47,121 nt of DNA from Muribaculaceae bacterium (GTDB lineage Bacteria > Bacteroidota > Bacteroidia > Bacteroidales > Muribaculaceae), in the NCBI GenBank assembly GCA_029061225.1, contig JAIDSM010000229.1:1-47121 (forward strand), read 5' to 3'. The translations under genes were made by a program, and so were the position numbers. The notes beneath the pieces were generated by a model, which saw only the letters and a program-made list of their open reading frames with translations, ran no database searches and had not been told where the DNA came from. This document shows, piece by piece, positions 15,316 to 24,138 of the stretch. Numbering within the stretch: position 1 is the first letter of the stretch; every line of letters starts with the position of its first letter.

Positions 15316-15996
15316 ATGAACATCCAAATCGAAAATCTCAAGAAGATATTCAGGTCTGATACAGTACAGACCGTAGCACTTAACGATGTATCCCTCTCTA
15401 TAGGCGACGGTGAATTCGTAGCCATCATGGGTCCTTCAGGATGTGGCAAATCAACCCTGCTCAATATTCTCGGTCTCCTTGACAATCCGACATCCGGAAG
15501 CTACTTGCTTGATGGCCAGGAAGTGGGAGGACTTAAGGAAAGCGGGCGCACTGAATACCGCAAGGGGAGAATAGGTTTCATATTCCAGTCGTTCAACCTT
15601 ATCGACACGATGACTGTCAGGGATAATGTAATGCTACCTCTCAATAATCTTCCTCTTTCGCGCGATGAGAAAAACAAGCGTGTGGACGATGCTTTAGGAC
15701 GTATGGGAATAGCCCACAGAGCCAAGCACTATCCGTCGCAGCTTTCGGGTGGCCAGCAGCAGCGCGCCGCGATAGCGAGGGCGATTGTAGGGAAGCCAGG
15801 GCTCATACTTGCCGACGAACCAACCGGCAACCTTGACTCCAAAAACGGTGCCGAGGTGATGGAGCTTCTCGGTGAACTTCACAAGGAGGGTGCCACGATC
15901 GTGATGGTGACGCATTCCCACAGGGATGCGGCTGTAGCAGACCGCATCATCAATCTCTATGACGGCCAGATTGTAGATAACCTTCAAATGATCTAA
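15316..15996 (+). CDS. MacB/LolD-type ABC transporter ATPase
   Basis: A 226-residue ATPase with Walker A GPSGCGKST (39-47), Q-loop (FQSFNL), signature LSGGQQQR (143-150), Walker B LILADEPTGNLD and switch His in VTHSH. It is of the LolD/MacB clade that powers FtsX-type permeases by mechanotransmission. The permease starts 4 bp after its stop. Confidence 0.94.
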   Translation: MNIQIENLKKIFRSDTVQTVALNDVSLSIGDGEFVAIMGPSGCGKSTLLNILGLLDNPTSGSYLLDGQEVGGLKESGRTEYRKGRIGFIFQSFNLIDTMTVRDNVMLPLNNLPLSRDEKNKRVDDALGRMGIAHRAKHYPSQLSGGQQQRAAIARAIVGKPGLILADEPTGNLDSKNGAEVMELLGELHKEGATIVMVTHSHRDAAVADRIINLYDGQIVDNLQMI

Positions 15997-16000
15997 AGCC

Positions 16001-18367
16001 ATGTTTAAGTTCTTTACGTCCGACTTGCGTCGGAACCTCATTAAGATTCTCTGCCTTACGGTCGGGCTGGCGGTGGGATTCCTTCTTGTGGCTAAGATCT
16101 ATTTCGAGCAGAGCTATGATTCGTTCTTTCCGAATATCGACCGTATCTATCGACTTACCGAGAGTGTAGTCCAGAACGGAGAATACAGGGAATATCAAAT
16201 GACTCCCGGAGGATCTGCTCCCGAACTTCAGCGTAATATTTCCCAGATTGAGAAAGCAACCCGGTTTACAGTACTTACTGACGAGGCAGTATTGAAACTT
16301 GAAGACGGCAGGAAGTTTGATATTCCGTATGTGACATTGTCAGATACGTGTCTGTTTGATGTATTGAAGACTCCTGTGATCCTCGGAGATCCGCATGAAG
16401 TATTGGCAGTTGAAGACCAAGTCATGATTCCACGATCCTTAGCGGATAAGATTGAAGGCGACGTCATAGGAAAGAGGTTTTCAGTCGTGGAATGGGGAGA
16501 CGAATATATGGCGACTATAGGAGGAGTATATGAGGATTATCCTCTAAACTCCACGATGAAGAATGCTGTATATCTTTCCCTTCCGACCATAGGGAAATTC
16601 ATGTTTGATGGCAGTGAGAATCTTCTTGGCAATGATAGATATTCAAGTTATATGCTTCTTTCAGAAGGTTCTGATCCAGAAGAAGTGAGTGCTATGATGG
16701 TGGATCATCTGAAGTCGGTGATAGATGAAGAGGAAGCATTTACGGTACTTGATTTCAAGATGTGGGCTCGTCCTATGGCTGGAGCATATGCAAGTCAGGA
16801 CGGAGTGAAGACAATGTCGTGGATGCTCGGAATGTTGGCGCTGGTAATGCTGATGTGTGCGGGGCTTAACTACCTGCTCATTGTCATTGGCCAGTTGGCC
16901 GCCCGTGGAAAGGAGATGGCCATAAGAAAGTGTTTCGGAACCGGACGTAAGTCGATATTCCTGAGGATTATGGGTGAAAGCTTCTTTTTCCTGCTTATTT
17001 CCTTGGGACTCGCTATTCTCCTTGCTTTCTGCTTCTCAGACCTATGCAAGGAGTTGCTTGGATACTCTCCTAAGGAACTGTTCTCGACAGGAAAAGTATG
17101 GCTTGTGGAAGGACTTGTATGTCTCGGCTTGATGATAATCACAGGTATTATTCCTTCGGTGATGTATAGTCGGACACCGGTGGCGCAGGCATTCCGACCC
17201 GCCGTTCATGGACGGAGGATATGGAAACTTGCGTTACTCGCAGTGCAGTTTTTGGCAACCGGTCTTGTCTTGTGCCTCCTTGTCCTGATAGGTCGGCAAT
17301 ACAATATGATTGGAAACCTTGACATGGGCCTTGAGTATGAGAATGTTGGCATGTTCTACAGATATCCAATGTCTGACGAGAAAACGTCAACGGTGATGGA
17401 AGAATTGATGAAACAGCCATTCATAGAGCAAGTGGCAAGTGCTAATAATGATCCTACAGCGTGGCCAAGCGGCAATAACTTATGGACGGAGGGGCGGCAG
17501 GACGATAATGTGAATATCGGGGATATGGAGTTTACAAATCCTGAGCTTTTTGAAGTCTTCGGAATACCCTTTGTCCAAGGCAAGAACTTTAGTGAGAACG
17601 CCGATACCACTGTCAATGAAGTCATTGTGGAGGAGCGTATGATAGACGTGTTTCATAAGATTTTCGGTGTGACCGACACTGACTTAGTTGGACAGAAATT
17701 CTACATCACCGGTCATGGAGACTGGACACGGCCTTTTACAATTGTAGGTGTTGTAGGCAATATACATAAAGGCGGTTTTGAAAGTGACAATATTGATAAT
17801 AGAGCGGGTGTTTTCTTCCCTTCTAAAAAAGTGAGGGGGAATATCTTCATCCGCTTTACCGAACTCACTCCTGAGAATCTTTCTGCAGCCCAGAAGGTGC
17901 TTGATTCCATTAATGACGGCGACGAAATTTACATTACCCCTTACAAGATGAGAATCGATGCGAAGCGGAGCGGTATCAGGAAGTTCGGGATGTCAGTGAT
18001 GGTTGTCGGAATAGCTATCATTCTTATTGCACTCATAGGACTCATAGGTTATGTTGCCGACGAGGTAAACCGACGGGCTAAGGAGATAGCTATCCGGAAA
18101 GTAAATGGAACGGATGCGTGGAAGATAGTCCGTCTATTCTGCATCGATGTGTTGAAGGTGGCCCTTCCGTCACTTGTTGTCGGAGGTGCGCTGGCGATGG
18201 TAATAGGTCAGCGTTGGCTGTCGCAGTTCACTGATAGGGTATCCTTATCGCCGCTGAGCATGATAGCATGTCTTTTCTTCTTGCTTCTGCTGATCATGGT
18301 GGTTGTAGTGGTGAATACTCTTCGGGTAGCCCGCAGCAATCCCGTTGACCATCTCCGCTCTGAATAA
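16001..18367 (+). CDS. FtsX/MacB-type ABC permease
   Basis: A 788-residue permease with the duplicated Bacteroidetes architecture. It has an N-terminal helix (~12-32), an extracytoplasmic MacB-like domain (~35-270), a three-helix FtsX block (~272-390), another helix near 408-428, a second extracytoplasmic domain (~430-665) and a C-terminal FtsX block with KEIAIRKVNG before the final helices. A matching KEMAIRKCFG is in the first half. Both are coupling-type motifs that face the ATPase. It is the last gene of the efflux operon. No clear terminator is seen directly after it. Confidence 0.9.
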   Translation: MFKFFTSDLRRNLIKILCLTVGLAVGFLLVAKIYFEQSYDSFFPNIDRIYRLTESVVQNGEYREYQMTPGGSAPELQRNISQIEKATRFTVLTDEAVLKLEDGRKFDIPYVTLSDTCLFDVLKTPVILGDPHEVLAVEDQVMIPRSLADKIEGDVIGKRFSVVEWGDEYMATIGGVYEDYPLNSTMKNAVYLSLPTIGKFMFDGSENLLGNDRYSSYMLLSEGSDPEEVSAMMVDHLKSVIDEEEAFTVLDFKMWARPMAGAYASQDGVKTMSWMLGMLALVMLMCAGLNYLLIVIGQLAARGKEMAIRKCFGTGRKSIFLRIMGESFFFLLISLGLAILLAFCFSDLCKELLGYSPKELFSTGKVWLVEGLVCLGLMIITGIIPSVMYSRTPVAQAFRPAVHGRRIWKLALLAVQFLATGLVLCLLVLIGRQYNMIGNLDMGLEYENVGMFYRYPMSDEKTSTVMEELMKQPFIEQVASANNDPTAWPSGNNLWTEGRQDDNVNIGDMEFTNPELFEVFGIPFVQGKNFSENADTTVNEVIVEERMIDVFHKIFGVTDTDLVGQKFYITGHGDWTRPFTIVGVVGNIHKGGFESDNIDNRAGVFFPSKKVRGNIFIRFTELTPENLSAAQKVLDSINDGDEIYITPYKMRIDAKRSGIRKFGMSVMVVGIAIILIALIGLIGYVADEVNRRAKEIAIRKVNGTDAWKIVRLFCIDVLKVALPSLVVGGALAMVIGQRWLSQFTDRVSLSPLSMIACLFFLLLLIMVVVVVNTLRVARSNPVDHLRSE

Positions 18368-18541
18368 AGTGGAGTTTTACAGAGGATAAGATGAAAATGT
18401 CGTAAACTATGACTTCAATTATTTTTTTATGTTGTAGAACATATTTTTGATAAAATTGCACATATTTTTGAGGTTGAAATGTCAAAATGTAGGTCGATTT
18501 ATATGTTATGCAACATATTTGTGACATTTTGTCAAAAATAA

Positions 18542-18573
18542 TTTGGAGGAAGAGAATTTTTACCTTATCTTTG
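18542..18573 (+). promoter_or_regulatory. Promoter of candidate small RNA
   Basis: TTTG (18542-18545), 20 nt, TATCTTTG (18566-18573): an exact consensus. A short dyad TGACA-TTT-TGTCA (18521-18533) lies just upstream. The rest of 18368-18541 is AT-rich, with no ORF or other clear element. Confidence 0.72.
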
Positions 18574-18579
18574 CACTCA

Positions 18580-18670
18580 GAATCTAAACAATCTTTTTAC
18601 CTTAAGATTTTTTACCTGTAGAAACTCATAAATTGGGCCGGACCGTGGTGGTTAGGCCCTTTTTGCTTTT
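18580..18670 (+). ncRNA. Candidate standalone small RNA (~85 nt)
   Basis: A transcript predicted from the promoter at 18542-18573 to the intrinsic terminator at 18635-18670. No ATG-initiated ORF lies inside. A 5' hairpin (AATCTT with AAGATT) precedes the terminator. The sequence TTTTTACCT occurs three times between 18557 and 18620, twice of these inside the transcript. No Rfam family is recognised by eye. An alternative is a terminated leader for bioA, but bioA has its own -7 element downstream. Confidence 0.5.
18635..18670 (+). terminator. Intrinsic terminator of candidate small RNA
   Basis: GGGCC (18635-18639) pairs with GGCCC (18655-18659), followed by TTTTTGCTTTT. The loop of 15 nt is long, so the stem is modest but the U-tract is clear. 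Confidence 0.65.
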
Positions 18671-18671
18671 A

Positions 18672-18699
18672 AATTCTCAATTCTCAATTCTCGATTCTC
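18672..18699. repeat. Four-copy heptamer array (AATTCTC) upstream of bioA
   Basis: Three AATTCTC and one GATTCTC unit, 28 bp in all, ending 12 nt before the bioA -7 box. This is the same copy number and spacing as in front of priA. Confidence 0.9.
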
Positions 18700-18711
18700 A
18701 ATTAATTTTTG

Positions 18712-18719
18712 TAATTTTG
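18712..18719 (+). promoter_or_regulatory. Promoter -7 element of bioA
   Basis: TAATTTTG followed by C, as at priA. The expected -33 position holds TTCT from the heptamer array and not TTTG. The predicted start is ~18726, 13 nt before the ATG. Confidence 0.6.
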
Positions 18720-18738
18720 CAGTGTAAAAATCTTTGAT

Positions 18739-20013
18739 ATGATTAACGATCCATTCGACAGAGACCATCTCTGGCATCCATATACCTCTACCCACAATCC
18801 TCTTCCCACCTACAAGGTAGACCATGCCGACGGCGCAGTCATCACCCTCTCCGACGGTCGCGAGCTTATCGACGGTATGTCTTCATGGTGGTGCGTCATA
18901 CATGGCTACAACCATCCTGTTCTCAATAAGGCGATCGAGGACCAGACACGCAATATGAGTCATGTGATGTTTGGTGGACTTACCCATCAGCCGGCAATCG
19001 ACCTCGGTAAACTCCTCCTCGACATTCTTCCTCCTTCGATGAACCGAATCTTCTTTGCCGATTCCGGTTCCGTAGCTACGGAAGTCGCCATGAAGATGGC
19101 AGTGCAGGCTCAGAATGATCCTAAACGTACGAATTTCGCCACGATCAAGAGTGGCTATCACGGCGATACCTGGAACGCAATGTCGGTCTGCGATCCGGTG
19201 ACCGGCATGCATGGAGCCTTCGGTCCTGCTCTTCCGGTTCGTTTCTTCGCCGACGCTCCGCAATGCGGATTTCATGACGAATGGAATCCGGACGATTTCG
19301 AGCCTATGAGAAAGATTCTGGAAGAACATGGCGATACCATAGCGGCGGTCATACTTGAGCCGATAGTGCAGGGTGCAGGCGGAATGAGATTCTATCACCC
19401 GCAGTATCTCCGCGAGCTTCGTAAGGAATGCGATGAGAGAGGAATACTGCTCATTTTCGACGAGATCGCTACCGGTTTCGGACGTACGGGAAAACTCTTC
19501 GCTTGGGAACACGCCGGAGTGGAACCCGACATAATGCTTATCGGAAAGGCTCTTACCGGGGGATATATGACCTTTTCCGCCGTCGCCACTTCTGAGAAAG
19601 TTGCGGAGATGATTTCATCGAGCGATGCCGGATGCATCATGCACGGACCGACATTCATGGGAAATCCGCTTGCTTGTGCAGTAGCTTTGGCAAGCACCCG
19701 TCTGCTTCTCGAAAGTCCCTGGCAGAAGAGAATCCGGGAAATCGAAGCTGTCCTGAAAGAGGAGCTGGCTCCGGCGGCAGACCTTCCGTTTGTAAAAGAG
19801 GTAAGGGTGCTCGGTGGAATCGGAGTCATAGAGCTGCATGAATACATCACGTGGCTGGGTGAATTCCAGAAGATGTGTGTGGAGGAAGGTGTATGGATTC
19901 GCCCATTCGCCCACAATGCCTATCTGATGCCACCTTATCTCGCGGTCAGCGACGAACAGGTGCGCATTCTTGCGAGAAAACTGATCAAAATCCTTCGACG
20001 AATCCACAACTAA
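18739..20013 (+). CDS. bioA: Adenosylmethionine-8-amino-7-oxononanoate aminotransferase
   Basis: A 424-residue class III PLP aminotransferase that converts KAPA to DAPA with SAM as amino donor. The BioA start DHLWHPYT (9-16), [14 protein letters not shown] (47-60), [11 protein letters not shown] (139-149), [13 protein letters not shown] (239-251) and the PLP lysine in IGKALTGGY (Lys270) are all present. It stands apart from the other biotin genes, with its own promoter. Three small hairpins follow its stop. Confidence 0.95.
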   Translation: MINDPFDRDHLWHPYTSTHNPLPTYKVDHADGAVITLSDGRELIDGMSSWWCVIHGYNHPVLNKAIEDQTRNMSHVMFGGLTHQPAIDLGKLLLDILPPSMNRIFFADSGSVATEVAMKMAVQAQNDPKRTNFATIKSGYHGDTWNAMSVCDPVTGMHGAFGPALPVRFFADAPQCGFHDEWNPDDFEPMRKILEEHGDTIAAVILEPIVQGAGGMRFYHPQYLRELRKECDERGILLIFDEIATGFGRTGKLFAWEHAGVEPDIMLIGKALTGGYMTFSAVATSEKVAEMISSSDAGCIMHGPTFMGNPLACAVALASTRLLLESPWQKRIREIEAVLKEELAPAADLPFVKEVRVLGGIGVIELHEYITWLGEFQKMCVEEGVWIRPFAHNAYLMPPYLAVSDEQVRILARKLIKILRRIHN

Positions 20014-20017
20014 TCTT

Positions 20018-20105
20018 GTCAGGTCGGAGACCTGACAATTATGAAATAACCCCGGACTTCAGTCCGGGGACTTCAAATGAAAAGGCACTGTAGCCTCGGA
20101 GAGGC
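20018..20105. repeat. Cluster of three short palindromes after bioA
   Basis: Three perfect hairpins in 88 bp: GTCAGGTC/GACCTGAC with loop GGA (20018-20036); CCCCGGACT/AGTCCGGGG with loop TC (20050-20069); GCCTC/GAGGC with loop GGA (20093-20105). They resemble REP-like dispersed palindromes. No tyrosine transposase (RAYT) gene is seen in the window. Confidence 0.7.
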
Positions 20106-20177
20106 ACTTCATGGTATTTAAAATAGTAACAAGGAAACTATTGTATTTAGCAGATTGTTTCAAAGTTAAAGAGTTTA

Positions 20178-20540
20178 TTGAAAATGGAAAATATAGAAGA
20201 AAAAAACAGTATGGAGGAGAAGACCGCAGAAGAGCTCCGCATCACGGAAAAGGCCATTGAGATGCTCCGCACAGTCTTCGATCCCGAGATCCCGGTCAAT
20301 GTCTACGACCTCGGACTGATATACAAGATCGACTATGAGGTCGATACAAAGACACTGCATGTAGACATGACGCTGACGGCTCCAAGCTGTCCGGCGGCCG
20401 ATTTCATCCTGGAGGATGTACGTCAGAAACTCGTAAGCATAAAGGGTCCGGAGAAAGTAGACCTCCGTCTCGTCTTTGATCCCGTATGGGACCAGTCGAT
20501 GATGTCGGAAGAGGCAAAACTCGAACTCGGTTTCCTGTGA
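20178..20540 (+). CDS. MIP18/DUF59-family Fe-S assembly protein
   Basis: A 120-residue small protein with the DUF59 core: DPEIPVNVYDLGLIY (about 35-49) and TAPSCPAADFI with the conserved Cys. Relatives (SufT, PaaD, eukaryotic CIAO2) assist Fe-S cluster assembly or metallation. A charged ~25-residue N-terminal extension precedes the domain. Its TGA overlaps the GTG start of the lpxH-like gene, so the pair is translationally coupled. Confidence 0.88.
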   Translation: MKMENIEEKNSMEEKTAEELRITEKAIEMLRTVFDPEIPVNVYDLGLIYKIDYEVDTKTLHVDMTLTAPSCPAADFILEDVRQKLVSIKGPEKVDLRLVFDPVWDQSMMSEEAKLELGFL

Positions 20541-21277
20541 GAACCTATTTCTTGAGCGACCTGCACCTTGGTGCGCCGTATTTCTCCGACTCGCGTGAGG
20601 CGGAGAAGCGCGTCGTGTCGTTTCTCGACGCGATAAAGCATGATGCAGAAGCGATCTATCTGCTGGGTGACGTTCTCGACTATTGGTATGAATACCGGTA
20701 TGTCGTTCCGAGAGGCTTCGTACGGTTTTTCGGCAAGCTCGCGGAACTGTCCGACTCCGGAGTCAAGATAACGTGGCTGATAGGCAATCACGACATATGG
20801 ATTTTCGACTATATTCCCAATGAACTCGGAGTAAGGGTGATCGACGGATCTCTCATAGAGGAAATATATGGCCGGAAAGTGTATATGGCCCATGGCGACG
20901 GAGTGGGTGAGCACCCTTGGAGCTTCAGGTTTATCCGCTCCATGTTCCGCTCAAAAATATGTCAGTTCTTCTATTCCGGTATTCATCCGAGATGGACAGT
21001 CCCGTTCGCCTACAGATGGAGCCGCCATAGCCGCGAGACGGGGCGTGAGGCCGGGCAGGAATGGCATCCGCTTCTCGACAAACTCGAGACGTTCTCAAAA
21101 GGGTATCTGGCCGAACATCCCGATATCACTCATTTCATCTATGGCCATCTCCACATCCTGAAGCAGATCGAGCTATCTCCAGACTGCGACCTAACCGTAC
21201 TCGGTGAATGGATAAAGACCTTCTCCTACGCCATCCTTGACCCATCCGGCTCTCTTACACTACATAAATTTAGTTAA
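20537..21277 (+). CDS. lpxH: UDP-2,3-diacylglucosamine diphosphatase (LpxH-like)
   Basis: A 246-residue calcineurin-like metallophosphoesterase that makes lipid X in lipid A synthesis. The metal ligands are visible in order: SDLHLG (near the start), GDVLDYW, GNHD, HGDG and GHLH. The GTG at 20537 is chosen because the product then begins directly with RTYFLSDLHLG and overlaps the previous stop as GTGA. A longer frame from 20486 would only add residues inside the upstream gene. The Bacteroidetes LpxH group is often annotated simply as UDP-2,3-diacylglucosamine hydrolase. Confidence 0.88.
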   Translation: MRTYFLSDLHLGAPYFSDSREAEKRVVSFLDAIKHDAEAIYLLGDVLDYWYEYRYVVPRGFVRFFGKLAELSDSGVKITWLIGNHDIWIFDYIPNELGVRVIDGSLIEEIYGRKVYMAHGDGVGEHPWSFRFIRSMFRSKICQFFYSGIHPRWTVPFAYRWSRHSRETGREAGQEWHPLLDKLETFSKGYLAEHPDITHFIYGHLHILKQIELSPDCDLTVLGEWIKTFSYAILDPSGSLTLHKFS

Positions 21278-21306
21278 AAGCGAGGCCACACGGCTCGAAA
21301 AAGTAG

Positions 21307-21327
21307 GGACGTACGGCTCGTGCGTCC
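21307..21327. repeat. Dispersed GC-rich palindrome, copy 3 (inverted)
   Basis: GGACGTACG, GCT, CGTGCGTCC: 9-bp arms with one mismatch, flanked on the left by GTAG. It is in reverse orientation to the copy at 3301. It lies between the convergent lpxH and bioF genes, where no other terminator is seen. Confidence 0.7.
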
Positions 21328-21346
21328 GCTTCTGGCTGATTGTATA

Positions 21347-22420
21347 TCAATTTATTGCATACCTCATTGCCGCAAGCACCGGGATAAGATCATCTTTTGT
21401 CATTCCCGCCGACAGCGACAGACGTAGTCGTTCGGTTCCGGCCGCTACAGTAGGACGTCTGATAGGGAGTGCGTCTATCCCCGCGTCTCTAAGCGCGGAA
21501 GCCATCTCGATGGCTTTGTCAGCGCTTCCCGCATGTATCGGTATGATCTGGCTTCGGCTCTGGCACTCCCTTCCGGTGATTGCCTCCACTTCCTTACGAA
21601 ACCACGCCGACAGCTCGTTGAGTTGCCGGCGTTCCTCTTCCATCCCGAGCAGCTTCTCGATCATCATGGCATTCCAGGCTATCATCGAAGGAGGAAGGGC
21701 CGTAGAGAAGATGAAGCTTCGCGCGCAGTTGATGAAATAGGAGTGTAGCGTCTCCGATGTAGCGATGAAAGCTCCGTATCCCGCTGTCGCCTTGCCAAGC
21801 GTAACAATAATTATATCGATTTCTGAAAGCAGACCGAGTTCCTCAGAAAGTCCGAGTCCTTGATTACCGAAAACTCCAAATGCATGTGCCTCGTCTACGT
21901 AAAGCAAGACATTCGGATACTCTCGTTTGATTTCCACAAGCTCATTTAGCGGAGCAAGGTCACCGTCCATGCTGTATACCGACTCGACAGCGATGATGAC
22001 AGCCTTATATTGCGATGCCTTTTTCGCAAGTATTTTCCTAAGCATAGTCATGTCATTGTGCGTGAAGCGGGCGGTGTCTCCGCTTCCGAGCCTTATTCCG
22101 TCGATCATCGATGCGTGTATGAGTTTGTCGCTCACGATGAGAGTTCCCGGTACTGACAGAGCGGACAGGGCTCCGACATTGGCATGATAGCCGGAATTCA
22201 TGAGCAGCGTGCGTTTGCCGTAAAGGGCATCAAGGCACCTTTCAAGCCGGAGGTGTTCGGTCTGGTCGCGCTGAAGCAGGCGGGAGGCCGATGCCGTGTT
22301 GGAAGTTCCCAGACCCATATAGTCGTTGCTGATCAGGTCAAGGCCATGCTGCGATTCAGGGATACTCCGCAACCTGTGCTCCTTTTTGAGCGTCTCGAGA
22401 ATGTCTTCGTATATCTTCAT
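21347..22420 (-). CDS. bioF: 8-amino-7-oxononanoate synthase family protein
   Basis: A 357-residue PLP enzyme of the alpha-oxoamine synthase family. Key parts are ISNDYMGLG (30-38), MNSGYHANVGALSAL (74-88), VDEAHAFGVFG (175-185) and the PLP lysine in LGKATAGYGAFI (Lys210). In biotin synthesis it condenses pimeloyl-ACP with alanine. It is about 25 residues shorter than E. coli BioF, with a compact ASRLL region. Its ATG overlaps the stop of a small membrane protein gene (ATGA). The three other biotin loci in the window support BioF over glycine C-acetyltransferase. Confidence 0.88.
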   Translation of the reverse strand: MKIYEDILETLKKEHRLRSIPESQHGLDLISNDYMGLGTSNTASASRLLQRDQTEHLRLERCLDALYGKRTLLMNSGYHANVGALSALSVPGTLIVSDKLIHASMIDGIRLGSGDTARFTHNDMTMLRKILAKKASQYKAVIIAVESVYSMDGDLAPLNELVEIKREYPNVLLYVDEAHAFGVFGNQGLGLSEELGLLSEIDIIIVTLGKATAGYGAFIATSETLHSYFINCARSFIFSTALPPSMIAWNAMMIEKLLGMEEERRQLNELSAWFRKEVEAITGRECQSRSQIIPIHAGSADKAIEMASALRDAGIDALPIRRPTVAAGTERLRLSLSAGMTKDDLIPVLAAMRYAIN

Positions 22421-22659
22421 AGCTTCTTATATCTGTCGCGAGACGTGTCTGCGATGTCCTTCTCCCTCTCCATGCGCAGTCTCTCCCGCCTCTTCAGGAA
22501 GAAAGCGAGGGCGGTCAGCACCGCGAGCTCCGCTCCTACGGTAAGCCAGAATCTTGTGGTCTCTCCCTGTCGCAGAAGGTCTGTTCCAAAATAGAAGGTC
22601 ATGAAAAGGAAGTAGACGGCCAGAAGTGTGGGCAGCCAGATATATTTGTATTTTCTCAT
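22417..22659 (-). CDS. Small two-helix membrane protein
   Basis: 80 residues, not assigned to a family. Two hydrophobic helices (about 7-26 and 39-59) are followed by a strongly charged tail (KRRERLRMEREKD). A longer in-frame start at 22911 would run antiparallel to nothing useful and overlap the exonuclease, so the ATG at 22659 is preferred. It sits between the exonuclease and bioF and overlaps bioF by 4 bp, so it probably belongs to that transcript. Confidence 0.7.
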   Translation of the reverse strand: MRKYKYIWLPTLLAVYFLFMTFYFGTDLLRQGETTRFWLTVGAELAVLTALAFFLKRRERLRMEREKDIADTSRDRYKKL

Positions 22660-22682
22660 AGCTTGAATCTTTAGGAATTCTG

Positions 22683-23300
22683 TCAGGCCTCTTCGGGTTC
22701 CACCTGATAGGGAGAGGTTAGGGGATTGAAGTTGCCGTCGTTCAGATATCTGTAGATGTGTATGCAGGCGAGGGCGTCGAGGGCGGCGTAATGTTTCTGA
22801 GCATCGGCTAATTGTTCGGCCTCCCAGTTTGAGAGTCGTTGCGACTTCGAGAGGCGCCGGCCGAAGAGGATGCCGTAAAGTTTTGACAGGCTCTTGTCGA
22901 TTATGTCCCACTGAGTGACGTAATCCTGAAGCTCTACGAATCCTGCGGGTTCGAAGGGGTATGTCTTGTTGAGGTTGCGGAAGTCGTCATGTATCGAGAG
23001 TCCCACCTTGAGTTTGTCTTTATCCTCAAGAAGGAGCCTCAGCGGCTCAGGCATTCCTATTTTGTTTAGGCGGAAGAGAAAACATGTGTCCGGAGCAGAC
23101 AGCTGCAGAAGTGCTACGTTGTAGGTCTGTCCTTTTTTGAACGAGGGCTTCGTTTCGGTATCGAATCCGATCAAATCAGCCTCGCGCAAATGCTTGACTG
23201 CATCATCGACTCCCGCCGTAGTGTCTACCACGACGATTTTACCCGGAAATTGTGCAGGAGGGAGGGCGGCAAGTTGCTGTTTTGAAATGGAAATGTTCAT
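22683..23300 (-). CDS. RNase D-like 3'-5' exonuclease
   Basis: A 205-residue DEDDy exonuclease domain: FDTET (Asp47, Glu49), IHDDFRNL (Asp105/106) and YAALDALA (Tyr171, Asp175). It is a stand-alone domain without HRDC repeats, so it is shorter than RNase D. It is likely to trim RNA or DNA 3' ends. It is the first gene of an operon with the small membrane protein and bioF, from a promoter at 23355. Confidence 0.9.
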   Translation of the reverse strand: MNISISKQQLAALPPAQFPGKIVVVDTTAGVDDAVKHLREADLIGFDTETKPSFKKGQTYNVALLQLSAPDTCFLFRLNKIGMPEPLRLLLEDKDKLKVGLSIHDDFRNLNKTYPFEPAGFVELQDYVTQWDIIDKSLSKLYGILFGRRLSKSQRLSNWEAEQLADAQKHYAALDALACIHIYRYLNDGNFNPLTSPYQVEPEEA

Positions 23301-23354
23301 TCGATGTAAGGTGTCCCGTTAGGTGGGAGCTGCTTCAAAAGTTGAAAAACGATG

Positions 23355-23386
23355 CAAAGATACAATTTTTTTTTGACTTGTTCAAG
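23355..23386 (-). promoter_or_regulatory. Promoter of exonuclease-bioF operon
   Basis: On the minus strand, CTTG (23383-23386), 20 nt, TATCTTTG (23355-23362). It overlaps the divergent promoter of the beta-barrel genes, so the two may compete for polymerase. Confidence 0.62.
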
Positions 23387-23402
23387 AATTTTATTAACTT
23401 TG
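23372..23402 (+). promoter_or_regulatory. Promoter of beta-barrel genes
   Basis: TTTG (23372-23375), 19 nt, TAACTTTG (23395-23402). It predicts a start near 23409 and a ~90-nt leader before the first beta-barrel gene. Confidence 0.65.
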
Positions 23403-23499
23403 CATCTGCAAAAATCGGGAACGGCGTCTTCTCCGACTGCCTCACTGTCTTTTGCAAGCGCTAAACTTGAAACAGTTATTAACTCAAACCAAAGCAATT

Positions 23500-24126
23500 A
23501 TGAAGACATTCCACAAAGCTCTTCTGGTGGCGCTTGTAGCCATCTTCTCATTCGGATATGCTTCGGCTGATTTCCGTTTCGGCGTAAAGGCCGGTATGAA
23601 CATCAACAATCTCGACTATAAGATCAAGAATCTTGGCGACGCTACATCCCAGTTGACAGATCCGGGCAACCGGGCAGGATGGATGGCAGGTGTAATGGCC
23701 GAGTTCACGATTCCAATCGTCAACATCGGTGCAGATGCCTCGCTGCTCTATGCGCGCCAGAACGTGGATAATAACTCCATATACGATAACAAGAACTTCC
23801 TTGATATTCCTATCAACCTCAAGTGGAAAATCGGTCTTCCCGTGGTAGGAAAGGTCATCTCTCCAATCATCTATACCGGTCCGGACTTCCTTTTCGCGCT
23901 CAATAAGCAGACCCTGAATGACATCAAGACAAGAACATGCGAAGTAGGCTGGAACGTAGGTATCGGCGTCGAGCTCCTTCGCCATCTCCAGATTGAGGCC
24001 GGATACTGCTTTGGTATCAACAATATCGTAGACAAGACAAATTTCATCACCGGAGCTGATTTGAACACCACAGACCTCAAGGTGAAGAAAAATTACTGGA
24101 CTATCACAGCCGCTTATCTTTTCTAA
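23500..24126 (+). CDS. Outer-membrane beta-barrel protein (PorT-like)
   Basis: 208 residues with a signal peptide ending near YASA, then DFRFGVKAGMN and alternating amphipathic strands. It ends YWTITAAYLF, with the terminal Phe typical of outer-membrane barrels. The ATG at 23500 is chosen because it starts the signal peptide; an upstream in-frame codon at 23452 adds only non-signal residues. It is paralogous to the next gene. The function is unknown, as for most small Bacteroidetes barrels of this group. Confidence 0.85.
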   Translation: MKTFHKALLVALVAIFSFGYASADFRFGVKAGMNINNLDYKIKNLGDATSQLTDPGNRAGWMAGVMAEFTIPIVNIGADASLLYARQNVDNNSIYDNKNFLDIPINLKWKIGLPVVGKVISPIIYTGPDFLFALNKQTLNDIKTRTCEVGWNVGIGVELLRHLQIEAGYCFGINNIVDKTNFITGADLNTTDLKVKKNYWTITAAYLF

Positions 24127-24138
24127 AAAAAATATTTG

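Noticed and set aside
18579..18738. A biotin-responsive riboswitch or attenuator for bioA
   Set aside because: No known biotin riboswitch class exists, and bioA has its own -7 box after the terminator. An independent small RNA fits better, though leader function is not excluded.
18883..19512. A 209-residue frame antisense to bioA
   Set aside because: bioA is complete with all motifs, and the antisense frame has no signal or domain.
22660..22911. Upstream extension of the small membrane protein frame to 22911
   Set aside because: The extension overlaps the exonuclease gene in another frame and encodes an Arg-rich, non-conserved-looking stretch. The two-helix protein starts naturally at 22659.
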